DNA of 34,995 nt from SFFI01 sp964398655. GTDB taxonomy: Bacteria > Bacillota > Clostridia > Saccharofermentanales > DTU023. Under the pieces are notes generated by a model. The model made no database searches and was not told the DNA's origin. It worked only from the letters and a program-made list of their open reading frames with translations. Within the stretch, counting starts at the first letter, position 1. Each line of letters opens with the position of its first letter. Made by a program: the position numbers and the translations under genes. This document shows, in pieces, positions 1 through 6,965 of the stretch. The DNA lies in the NCBI GenBank assembly GCA_964398655.1, contig CAYNNG010000019.1:1-34995 (forward strand). Reading direction: 5' to 3'.

Positions 1-2469
1 TGGCTTTTTCACCCAAGTACTCGTTGATGAAATAAGCGGTAGTAGTATTCGCCTTTTGCCCGTTCTTCAGCATAGTCCGGTCTACGGCCAGGTCTCCGTC
101 AAGTTTGTAAACATGATCAACATAGGTATAAGCATCCTTAGAGAAAATGTAATCAGCTTGGGCAGAGGGAATTTCTCTAACCTCATACTCGTAGTAGCCT
201 GGCTGCTTATAGGTCAACATTCCAGTAGAAGCAGTGCCCTCACCCCAAATCTGTACCTCTCTTACCGCACCTTGCTCATTCTGGGGCCAAGGCAGGTTGG
301 AAAGCTGCATGCTGCCATACTGAGGATCCGGTTGATAAGAGATAGGCTCAATAGAGAAGGTAAAGAGGTCGGCAACGGTCGGCTGTCCACCCGTGATCTT
401 CTTGAATACGATGGGTGAGGGTACGGTCACACTAGGAGTTTGGGGCAAAGATGGTAAGGAGGGAATAACTTCTTCAGGCTTTAAGCTATTGGTGACCACA
501 AAACCTTGTTTCGCGTCGCCAGTGAGGGAAGTTGTGTAGGCGTCATCAACAGGCAATTCTTCCACGGTATACACGATATTTTTCCCGCCATTGCTTGAAG
601 ACAAATCCGTAAAGACGCCTGCCCAATTGTTGGCCTCCGATAAAACCAATTGTTTTCCGGTATCCTCACCATTGGCCAGCAGCTGAATGGTGACAGAGTC
701 TGGCCGCTTACCATCTTGGTTATCTGCATCATCCCAAACCTTGCTGACAGCAACTTTGACATCTTCTTCCAAAGTCCAGTAGCCAATAAAGTGGATGCCT
801 TCTTTTGTTACTTCCTTGCTGGCAGGTTCCCAGACCTCAAAGGTCCAGCGCTGGCCATTTAACTCAACTACCGTGTCAAATTTCAATTCAGGCACCAATG
901 GTGGGACGATTAAGGCATTTAAAGGGAACATCATTTCTTGGGGACAGCTCTGAATGATCTCATCTGGTAAAGTCTTCCCACTATCCCTGCTCTTAAATTC
1001 AAAACTGACTTTGAATGGGCCATCTGGTGCATTCATATAGTTAATATCGCAGTTATTTAAAGGGAAATCATACTTTATGATAGGTTACCCGTTATTGGGA
1101 TTTACCTCTCCTGTAAAAGATGTGCGAGCAAATTGAATCCAAGTAAAATCCTTATAGTTGCTGGGAGGATTATAGAGGTAAGGGGCGTAGTTGTCTTTAA
1201 AGCTTACGCTTGCATCTGTATTGAGGTTGGTATAACCAGTTGTGGTATCTGCAGGGTCTTTATAATCATATTGGGCATCATAGATTGCTCCGCCTTCTGA
1301 GCCACAGCTATTGCCTATAAATTTTGTGGCTCCTTCAATATTTACTCTAATGTTTTTGAGCAGATAGATTGCACCGCCATTTTTTGCCGCAGTATTATCA
1401 ACAAAGTCGCTATCAGTAATTTCTAGTTGTGAACCAACGAGTATTGCTCCGCCATAATTTTCTGCGGCTATATTACTATTAAATGACGTACTTTTTTTAT
1501 TGTCTTGTTGTTAACGGGAAAAATACAAATAGCTCCACCATCAGAGGCCGTATTGTCTGTAAATTGCGAAGCAGTAATTGTTACTTCTGAGCCGTTAGCT
1601 ATGTAAAGCGCTCCTCCCTGCCCTTTGGGTGTACTATTTGATTCGAAAAGGCATTTATGTAAACTTGCCCTCGTTCCCTCAATTTGAATTGCGCCGGCAC
1701 TCTTTCCTTTATTTTTTGTAAACTGCACATTCGTAAGTCTGCAATCCTCCACATTTAAAATACCTAAGGCTCCCGCGGGTCCTGTCTTGGCATCATTATT
1801 GATAAAAAAACAATCTTGCAAAATTAGTGATTTCGAGTTTTCTGCCATTATGGCCATCCCGCCGTTCACCTTTTCATTAGGCTTTATGAAATTTTGGAAA
1901 GTGCAGTTATATGCATAAAAAGTACAATTATCTTGGACATGAATTCCTCGACTGTTTTCCTTACCATCTAGAGTAAGATTTTTTAATATTAGATTCGAGC
2001 CCTGAGTTATATCGGATATTTCCTCATCGGAGGGAGTTACCGGAGAGACTTTTTTTAGACTCAGAGTGTATTTTTGATTTTGTTCAGATTGAATAGTTAG
2101 AGCAATACCATTTTGCACATAAAATGGACCAGGTACAGTTAAATCTCTATATAAAGTTAAAGTGCAAGGTTGCTGGTTTAGCAAGCGGCAAGCAGTCAAT
2201 AGATCGTTTTCTTCTTCTGGCACAGGAAGCTCTAGCCCATCAGGAGTTTGACCTAACTCGTTAGTATTGGGCTCAGCAGGCGTATCAGGAATTAGCTCAG
2301 CAGGAGCGCCAGGCTCATTGACTTCATTTGAATATTCTGGGTTGTCCAAGACTTCTAGGGAACTGTCGACCGGAAGTTCGTCAGCCCAAACCAGGTTGGG
2401 GACGGATGTGAATATGAGGTTAAAGGCCATTAAACTGACCAGTAGCAGTGTTATGGTGTGTTTCTTCAT
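1..2469 (-). pseudogene. Secreted beta-helix / Cna-B / pilin-linker surface adhesin, doubly disrupted, C-terminus outside window
   Basis: The gene starts at 2469 behind a GGAGGAAGG site. Its product has a signal peptide (hydrophobic residues 6-28, likely cleavage after VWA at 29), a Glu/Pro-rich spacer, and then about eight repeats of roughly 27 residues with GGAI/GGAL and FxxN motifs, as in right-handed beta-helix (Pmp-like) proteins. The first frame ends at 1468. A one-base shift in an A7 run (T7 at 1492-1498 on the plus strand) puts the reading back into a frame that continues the same repeats (YGGAILV, NGGAIYLL, EGGAIYDA). That frame meets a TAA at 1085-1087 (NNG-stop-PIIKYD, probably a former CAA) and continues open to base 1. 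The downstream part holds a Cna-B domain (VSKVWDDADNQDGKRP to VVTNS, about 735-500) and a FctA/Spy0128-like domain (DLFTFSIEP to FINEYLGE, about 400-10). These are isopeptide-forming, wall-anchored folds. Two lesions suggest decay; phase variation is possible for the A7 run only. Confidence 0.8.
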
Positions 2470-2670
2470 GATAAGCCTTCCTCCAGAGCTTAGAGCTGCC
2501 TATAGATGGCTGCCGCATTGTCCTTTAGTCTGCGAATAGGCACCTATTGATATAAATATACACATCAAAATCTATAAAATTAAAAAAACAATTTACTTAT
2601 ATTAAGTGTTTGTGTCAGTTTTGCGACAGAGTCAATGATCGATAATAATTGACTTATAGCCAGAAAAATC

Positions 2671-2712
2671 TCAAACAAAAACAAACACCGCTGCGATAGT
2701 GCAACGGCGTTT
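2671..2712 (-). terminator. Terminator downstream of tRNA-Thr
   Basis: On the minus strand a 12-bp stem (arms 2701-2712 and 2683-2694, loop 2695-2700) is followed by a T-rich tract, GTTTTTGTTTG. It begins four bases beyond the CCA end of tRNA-Thr and also separates the tRNA from the adhesin gene that follows on the same strand. Confidence 0.75.
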
Positions 2713-2715
2713 TTG

Positions 2716-2791
2716 TGGAGCCAATTATCAGAATCGAACTGATGACCTCATCCTTACCATGGATGCGCTCTACCTACTGAGCTAAATTGGC
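2716..2791 (-). tRNA. tRNA-Thr (anticodon GGT)
   Basis: A complete 76-nt cloverleaf on the minus strand. The acceptor stem pairs GCCAATT with AATTGGC, the D-arm begins TAGCTCAG, and the anticodon stem CATCC/GGATG closes a loop ATGGTAA with anticodon GGT. The T-arm contains GTTCGATTC, and CCA is encoded. It reads ACC and ACU threonine codons. It could be co-transcribed with the LPSTG ORF, which ends 83 bases upstream. Confidence 0.95.
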
Positions 2792-2874
2792 AGATTGTCT
2801 TTTGTTAAGTGCAAGTGATTTGCTTAAAAATCAACTGCGGAGCTTATGATAACAAGAGAAAATCTTTCTGTCAA

Positions 2875-3033
2875 TTATTTTTGCTTACGGCGTAAAACCA
2901 GCATGATAATAAAGAGTACGGCTGCTACACCCAAGAAGCCTAAAACCATAGGCAGGGTGGACTGCTCACCCGTAGAGGGCAGGGCGGGGGCTAGAATTTG
3001 AGCCAGGGCCTTGACTTGAAAGGCTGAAAACAT
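2875..3033 (-). CDS. Orphan LPXTG cell-wall sorting-signal peptide (52 aa)
   Basis: The ORF encodes 52 residues. A short N-terminus (MFSAFQVKALAQILAPA) is followed by LPSTGEQ at residues 19-25, a hydrophobic segment at about 29-47, and the positive tail LRRKQK. That is the full tripartite signal used by sortase A, but with no exported domain or signal peptide before it. GAGG lies about nine bases before the ATG. It may be the surviving C-terminus of a surface protein whose front part was lost, or a real small peptide with its own leader. The neighbouring adhesin pseudogene supports the decay reading. No continuation of the reading frame into a longer protein is visible upstream. Confidence 0.55.
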   Translation of the reverse strand: MFSAFQVKALAQILAPALPSTGEQSTLPMVLGFLGVAAVLFIIMLVLRRKQK

Positions 3034-3054
3034 CGTTGTTAACCTCGCATTTAA

Positions 3055-3158
3055 GTGGGCTTGGTGCCGGAGACCTTTAACCCACGGTAATTTTCGTTAT
3101 CATAGCATACCCAGAGACCAAGTGTTGAGCCGTCCTGTATAGTCTCTGGGCGATTATA
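3055..3158 (-). promoter_or_regulatory. Promoter and structured leader of the orphan LPSTG ORF
   Basis: On the minus strand a TATAAT (3158-3153) has only a weak -35. Just downstream are a 9-bp inverted repeat CCCAGAGAC/GTCTCTGGG (arms 3142-3150 and 3110-3118) and a second hairpin pairing GTGGG/CCCAC (3081-3085 with 3055-3059) with an inner GGT/ACC helix. The second hairpin ends about 20 bases before the ATG. No known riboswitch class is recognised. Confidence 0.35.
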
Positions 3159-3189
3159 CAAATTTGTAAAGAATTAGTAAGGAATAATG

Positions 3190-3218
3190 TTGACATTCAC
3201 AAAATTATCCCCTATACT
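3190..3218 (+). promoter_or_regulatory. Strong sigma-A promoter of the ncRNA
   Basis: TTGACA at 3190-3195, a 17-bp spacer, and TATACT at 3213-3218: one mismatch from the vegetative consensus overall. Transcription would start near 3225. No protein gene lies downstream before the terminator at 3439-3485. Confidence 0.8.
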
Positions 3219-3224
3219 GGGCTC

Positions 3225-3485
3225 AAGCCAATCGAAAAGGGCCACGAGCATAGGACTCAAGGACCGGCTTTGAACTTTGAAATCACGACTGTATACTCCG
3301 GCGGTTAGCCGATGAACCTTGTTATGGATGACACACACAGATTAATTGTTGAGTTATAAGAACAGGGTCGGGGGAACAGGCCAAGTAGATTGGAAGTTAC
3401 TGAAAGGGGGACTGTAGTTTGAAAGTACAGCCTCAATGAAACGGGCAAGCATCGTAAAAAAGTGTTTGCCCGTTTCGCTTTTTAA
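3225..3485 (+). ncRNA. Candidate free-standing structured RNA, about 260 nt, class unassigned
   Basis: The region is bounded by a near-consensus promoter and a 13-bp terminator hairpin, and contains no convincing protein frame. Distant segments pair in nested order: CCAATC (3228-3233) with GATTGG (3388-3393), GGCC (3240-3243) with GGCC (3379-3382), and GACTC (3254-3258) with GGGTC (3365-3369). This gives a rod with internal loops. Inside the rod is a local hairpin CGGC-GGTTA-GCCG (3299-3311). After it, CTGTA/TACAG pairs before the terminator. The rod shape recalls 6S RNA, but I do not see its signature sequences. SRP RNA, RNase P RNA and tmRNA hallmarks are also absent. The existence of a transcript is inferred with fair confidence; its identity is open. 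Confidence 0.5.
3439..3485 (+). terminator. Rho-independent terminator of the ncRNA
   Basis: A 13-bp stem (arms 3439-3451 and 3463-3475, one G-U pair) is followed by CGCTTTTTAA. The hairpin also lies downstream of the minus-strand hydrolase gene and may serve both directions, though the minus side has no T-run. Confidence 0.8.
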
Positions 3486-3530
3486 GGGTTACTTTCTTGA
3501 GACAGTTTACCTAGATTCCTGCTCTGTGCT

Positions 3531-4097
3531 CTAGTAGTTTTTAACCAGATTGGAAATGGCTTTAAATTGAGGAGCCTTGGCATCCTGGAGCCAATCAAAG
3601 AGGATATTTTCGCTCGTGGTTACCAGGGCGCCCATAGCTCGGAAGTTTTCCAAGGCTATAGCCTTATCCTCAGGAAAGCGCGAGGATACGGCATCCGCTG
3701 CTACTACGACTTGATAACCTTCCGCGAGCAGGTCTCTGACCGTTTGATAGACACATACATGAGTCTCAGCGCCACAGATAATTACCTGCTGGCGACTGCT
3801 AGCCTTAAGGTGGTTTAACACTTCCGGGAGGGCTGCGGTAAAGCGGGTCTTCTCAAATACTGGATGGCCAGCTTCTTCCAGCGAAGCCTTGAGCTCCGGC
3901 AGAGTTTCACCTAAGCCTTTGGGGTATTGCTCTGTATAGGAGCCTGGCAGCTGAAAGAGTTTGGCTCCTTCCGCCAGACGGTAGCAGCGTTTGACCACGC
4001 GCTCGTTATCCTGCATGGCGGGCATCAGCCGGGCTTGGACATCAATAGTCAACAGATAGCTTTTGCTGGCATCTAAAAAATATTTTCCTTCGTGCAT
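3531..4097 (-). CDS. Isochorismatase-family cysteine hydrolase
   Basis: The 188-residue product matches the usual length of single-domain isochorismatase/nicotinamidase-like hydrolases. The expected triad is visible: Asp19 in LLTIDVQ, Lys83 in FEKTRF, and Cys115 in CGAETHVCV. The TEQYPKGLG stretch is typical of the YcaC-like subgroup. These cytosolic enzymes hydrolyse amides or vinyl ethers; the substrate cannot be read from sequence. The gene stands alone between a convergent ncRNA and a divergent lipoprotein gene, so context does not point to NAD salvage. AAAGGA lies rather far (about 13 bases) before the ATG. A 22-bp inverted repeat sits 36 bases upstream of the start. Confidence 0.85.
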   Translation of the reverse strand: MHEGKYFLDASKSYLLTIDVQARLMPAMQDNERVVKRCYRLAEGAKLFQLPGSYTEQYPKGLGETLPELKASLEEAGHPVFEKTRFTAALPEVLNHLKASSRQQVIICGAETHVCVYQTVRDLLAEGYQVVVAADAVSSRFPEDKAIALENFRAMGALVTTSENILFDWLQDAKAPQFKAISNLVKNY

Positions 4098-4132
4098 ATA
4101 GGTCTAGTGGTCCTTTCCGTTATTTTTATAGA

Positions 4133-4154
4133 AAGACGGGCAGCTGCCTGTCTT
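4133..4154. promoter_or_regulatory. 22-bp inverted repeat upstream of the hydrolase gene
   Basis: AAGACGGGCAG and CTGCCTGTCTT abut with no loop and pair over 11 bp with one G-T. The repeat lies next to a TATAAA (minus strand) that could be the -10 of the hydrolase promoter. An operator is the simplest reading, but no regulator gene is adjacent. Confidence 0.35.
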
Positions 4155-4393
4155 GGAGCTTCTTGCTACATTGTAACTAATGTGGCAGCCCTGGTGGGAA
4201 TTGTAAGTAAGATTCTTAACGAATTCCTCAAAATGTCGGGCTAAACCTGTCTAATATGGTTTCATTTCTATTAAAAAGAATGTAATATACCTAAAGACAT
4301 TTGTAACACTTTTGTTAGCGCGAACTAAAAATTTTTGTGGTTTTTAATAAATGAAATGAGAATTTAAGCCGAATATCTAGAGGTGGGTGTGTA

Positions 4394-4873
4394 ATGAGCA
4401 ATATCAAAAAACTAGTTTTAGCATCTTGCTGTTTAATTTGCCTGAGCTTGCTTTTCACGGCTTGTTCGAGCAAGGGCTACCCAGCAGGCCCCAAATTCCA
4501 GGCTGCCTTGGGACAAGCGCAGTGGAAGGTTTTTGGTAAGGCCGACAGCTTGCTGAGTGCCAAGCTGAAGGCTCAGTCCGACGCCCAGGCCCAGGACGAC
4601 AAGAAGGCCGAGGATAAGCAGGGAAAGTCAGACGATAAAGAGGCCTCGGAGGACTTTGAACCGATAAAATTTACCACCCTCTATGATGTCAACCTGCGCA
4701 GTGGCCCCAGTACCGATTATGACATTGTGGAACTCCTAGAAGCCGACACTCCTGTCGAACAGACAGGTCCGGAAGAAGACGACTGGCTGCCGGTGTCCGC
4801 AGGAGACGTTAAGGGTTATATCCGCAAGGATTTGCTTACTCCGGCTTCGGAGATGCCAGCTTCAGCTAATTAG
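4394..4873 (+). CDS. SH3b-domain lipoprotein
   Basis: The 159-residue product begins with a lipoprotein signal peptide ending in the lipobox FTAC (Cys24). A charged, Lys/Asp/Glu-rich spacer (about 50-88) leads to a bacterial SH3 domain at about 92-152, with the family motif VNLRSGPSTDYDIVELL and the closing GYIRKDLL. SH3b domains usually bind peptidoglycan peptides, so a lipid-anchored envelope protein contacting the wall is likely. GAGGTGGG precedes the start. The next gene begins 24 bases after its stop, so the two are probably co-transcribed. No catalytic domain is present. Confidence 0.75.
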   Translation: MSNIKKLVLASCCLICLSLLFTACSSKGYPAGPKFQAALGQAQWKVFGKADSLLSAKLKAQSDAQAQDDKKAEDKQGKSDDKEASEDFEPIKFTTLYDVNLRSGPSTDYDIVELLEADTPVEQTGPEEDDWLPVSAGDVKGYIRKDLLTPASEMPASAN

Positions 4874-4897
4874 TGCGCAGTCCGGAGTTTTGAATTT

Positions 4898-5653
4898 ATG
4901 AGTTACAACGATAATTTTGGATCTGAAAATGATCAAAACGCATATCCCTACTATCCGCAGTCTGATCAGAGTTACTATACGGACCAATACCAAGACCAAT
5001 ATCAAGATCAATATCCAGACCAAGCTCTGGCCTCGGAGACGAGTGCGGTGACCACGGCGAGGCAACAGCGTATGAAGCTGCTGGGCATCGTGCTGGTAGT
5101 TGTCATTGTGCTGGTGACGGTTGTAGTTAAATCTGCGGGGACCAAACAGCCTGCGAAATCGGGAAATCCAGCTCAATTGAAAGCAGAGCTTCCTGGTGAA
5201 GTTTTTCAGAACTTCCACTTCCAGCTTCCAGAGGCTTGGAAGGCCTTAGAAGCGGAAAAGCCTGAGGAAGCGGACTTTACCCGCAGCTATGTGCCGCAAA
5301 AGGCTTCGAAAGGCGAGATGTTTACCATCTATACACCCGGGCCCAGCCAGCAAACCCAGGCTGCCTTAGCTAAACTATCTGAAGAGGAAATACTTACTTC
5401 TTATCTGGAGGCGGTGCAGCAGGATAGCCAGATCCATGAGTTTTCGAAGCTTGAGGACAGTTACCCTCTGGGCCTGCCCCATCGTAGTTACAGCTATAAA
5501 TTCAGCCAGGCTCCAGACCTAGCTTATGTGGTGAATACGGTGGTCCTGCGGGAGGGACAACTTTTTGTCTTCCAGACTGCCGCCGAGGAAAGCCAGCAAG
5601 CTTGGGTTGAGACTACCCATGGGGAAATACTGCAGAGTTTGAAGCAGGGCTAG
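4898..5653 (+). CDS. Single-pass membrane protein with Tyr/Asp/Gln-rich cytoplasmic N-terminus
   Basis: The 251-residue product has a low-complexity N-terminus with tandem YQDQ units (residues about 27-43, from near-identical 12-base DNA repeats), one transmembrane segment at about 59-77, and an extracytoplasmic domain of about 170 residues (VFQNFHFQLPEAWKALEA to LQSLKQG). The outer domain resembles small PsbP/DUF-type proteins in layout only; I cannot name a family. It follows the SH3b lipoprotein gene closely, and the pair probably works together at the envelope. There is no recognisable ribosome binding site close to the ATG, so translation may depend on the upstream gene. Confidence 0.6.
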   Translation: MSYNDNFGSENDQNAYPYYPQSDQSYYTDQYQDQYQDQYPDQALASETSAVTTARQQRMKLLGIVLVVVIVLVTVVVKSAGTKQPAKSGNPAQLKAELPGEVFQNFHFQLPEAWKALEAEKPEEADFTRSYVPQKASKGEMFTIYTPGPSQQTQAALAKLSEEEILTSYLEAVQQDSQIHEFSKLEDSYPLGLPHRSYSYKFSQAPDLAYVVNTVVLREGQLFVFQTAAEESQQAWVETTHGEILQSLKQG

Positions 5654-5813
5654 CCCATTCCTACACGGTATTAGCCTATGACACGCTAAAGCCCAGACTG
5701 AAGTGCTAGGATAAGCAAGGTTTATACTAAATGAGGCTATGGGGCTAGGGTCCGGCTATTACCTAGGCGGACTGGCTCATAGCAGATAATAACTAACTTA
5801 TGGGAGATTTTTT

Positions 5814-6644
5814 ATGAGCGAAGCATGTAACCATAATTGTGAAGGCTGTTCGGCGGAATGCGGTGAACGCCAGGCTAGCAAGCCTGACTTTTCAGCCCCC
5901 TTACACCCTATGTCTCAGGTCAAGAAAGTTATTGCGGTTATGTCCGGCAAGGGCGGGGTAGGAAAGTCGTTGGTGGCCTCGCTGCTCGCGGCCCATTTAC
6001 AGGCCCGGGGCAAACAGACGGCGGTTTTAGATGCGGACATCACGGGACCTTCTATCCCTAAGGCTTTTGGCTTAACCGAACAGGCAGTAGGCAGCGAAAG
6101 CGGTATTTTCCCGGTTAAGACCCAGACCGGCATTGACGTGATGTCGATCAACTTGCTTTTACATGACCATACGGAGCCTGTAGTTTGGCGGGGGCCGATC
6201 ATCGCAGGTACCGTCAAACAGTTCTGGTCTGAGGTTATCTGGACGGATGAAGATTTTATGGTGGTTGATATGCCTCCCGGAACTGGCGACGTGCCTCTGA
6301 CGGTCTTCCAGTCCCTCCCGGTAGATGGTATTGTCGTGGTCACTTCGCCCCAGGACCTAGTGTCCATGATTGTGACCAAGGCGGTTAAGATGGCTGAAAT
6401 GATGCAGATTCCCGTTTTGGGCCTGGTGGAAAATATGTCCTACTTTACCTGCCCTGATAACGGTAAGGACTACCAAGTTTTTGGGGATAGCCATATTGAA
6501 GAGATAGCTTTGGCCCATAGTCTGCCTGTACTTGCACGGATACCTATTGATCCGGATATCTCCAAAGCGGTGGACCAAGGCAACATTGAAGGCCTGTCCT
6601 CACCCTGGTTAGATCCCCTGGTAGATAAAGTTCTTTCTCTGTAA
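5814..6644 (+). CDS. mrp: Mrp/ApbC-type P-loop Fe-S scaffold ATPase
   Basis: The 276-residue protein has the deviant Walker A GKGGVGKS at 45-52, VLDADITGPSIPKAFG (Walker A'/switch region) and VDMPPGTGD (Walker B region), which define the Mrp/Nbp35 branch of the MinD superfamily. These dimers carry and transfer [4Fe-4S] clusters in the cytosol. The N-terminus has a cysteine cluster, CNHNCEGCSAEC (Cys5, 9, 12, 16), as in many clostridial members. The C-terminal cluster site, normally CXXC, reads CPDN (Cys213, Asn216), so one ligand is missing and the N-terminal cysteines may matter more. GGGAG precedes the start. It is a monocistronic-looking gene facing the minus-strand relic. Confidence 0.9.
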   Translation: MSEACNHNCEGCSAECGERQASKPDFSAPLHPMSQVKKVIAVMSGKGGVGKSLVASLLAAHLQARGKQTAVLDADITGPSIPKAFGLTEQAVGSESGIFPVKTQTGIDVMSINLLLHDHTEPVVWRGPIIAGTVKQFWSEVIWTDEDFMVVDMPPGTGDVPLTVFQSLPVDGIVVVTSPQDLVSMIVTKAVKMAEMMQIPVLGLVENMSYFTCPDNGKDYQVFGDSHIEEIALAHSLPVLARIPIDPDISKAVDQGNIEGLSSPWLDPLVDKVLSL

Positions 6645-6935
6645 AGTGTTAACGAGAGTGCAGGTGCCCTCGCCCTGCTACCACATATTGCCCAGTTCCA
6701 CCCTGGCCAGCTTAGCCTGGGCGATTTCCGCCATCTGTCGGAGGAGATCCTTGGAAGTTGCCGGCTTTTGATAGTGGTAGCGAGGGAAATACCGGGTGAG
6801 GTGGAGCGTGGGCTGAGGATTTAACTGGGCCAGAAAATCCACTTCGGGCAGAATGATGGGTGGATGAGGCATGGTATAGGCGCGTAAAATTGCGGTGCGC
6901 TCATTCGTACTAAGGTGATTATTCCTGTCGATCAT
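6645..6935 (-). pseudogene. Deletion-fusion relic of an AmmeMemoRadiSam operon
   Basis: An 85-codon frame (6935-6678) reads like two different proteins joined. Residues about 15-32 (ILRAYTMPHPPIILPEV) match the start of the MEMO-like/AMMECR1 protein. From about residue 33 (DFLAQLNPQPTLHLTRYFPRYHYQKP ... LGN, read in two parts around the LTRYFPRY core) it matches the C-terminal end of the radical SAM partner. After the TAG at 6678 the frame goes on as QGEGTCTL, which resembles the GEGxxTYC ending of that enzyme, so the stop is probably a later lesion. The catalytic centres of both enzymes are absent. An in-frame deletion between two neighbouring operon genes explains this. It may still be translated, starting 31 bases after the carboxypeptidase gene. 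Confidence 0.7.
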
Positions 6936-6965
6936 GGCAATATTTGCCCCCTGCCAAAATTTTGC

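Noticed and set aside
481..786. A 101-codon open frame on the minus strand
   Set aside because: It lies out of frame with the Cna-B domain read through the same bases, which gives a clear family match. It is a shadow.
3187..3273. A 28-codon ATG frame overlapping the ncRNA promoter
   Set aside because: Its start lies before the predicted transcript start, the AAGGA site is only three bases away, and the peptide has no features.
3225..3485. SRP RNA, RNase P RNA or tmRNA as the identity of the plus-strand RNA
   Set aside because: None of the hallmark sequences is present: no GGAAGGAAGCAGC-like SRP loop, no GAGGAAAGTC RNase P core, no tmRNA alanine acceptor.
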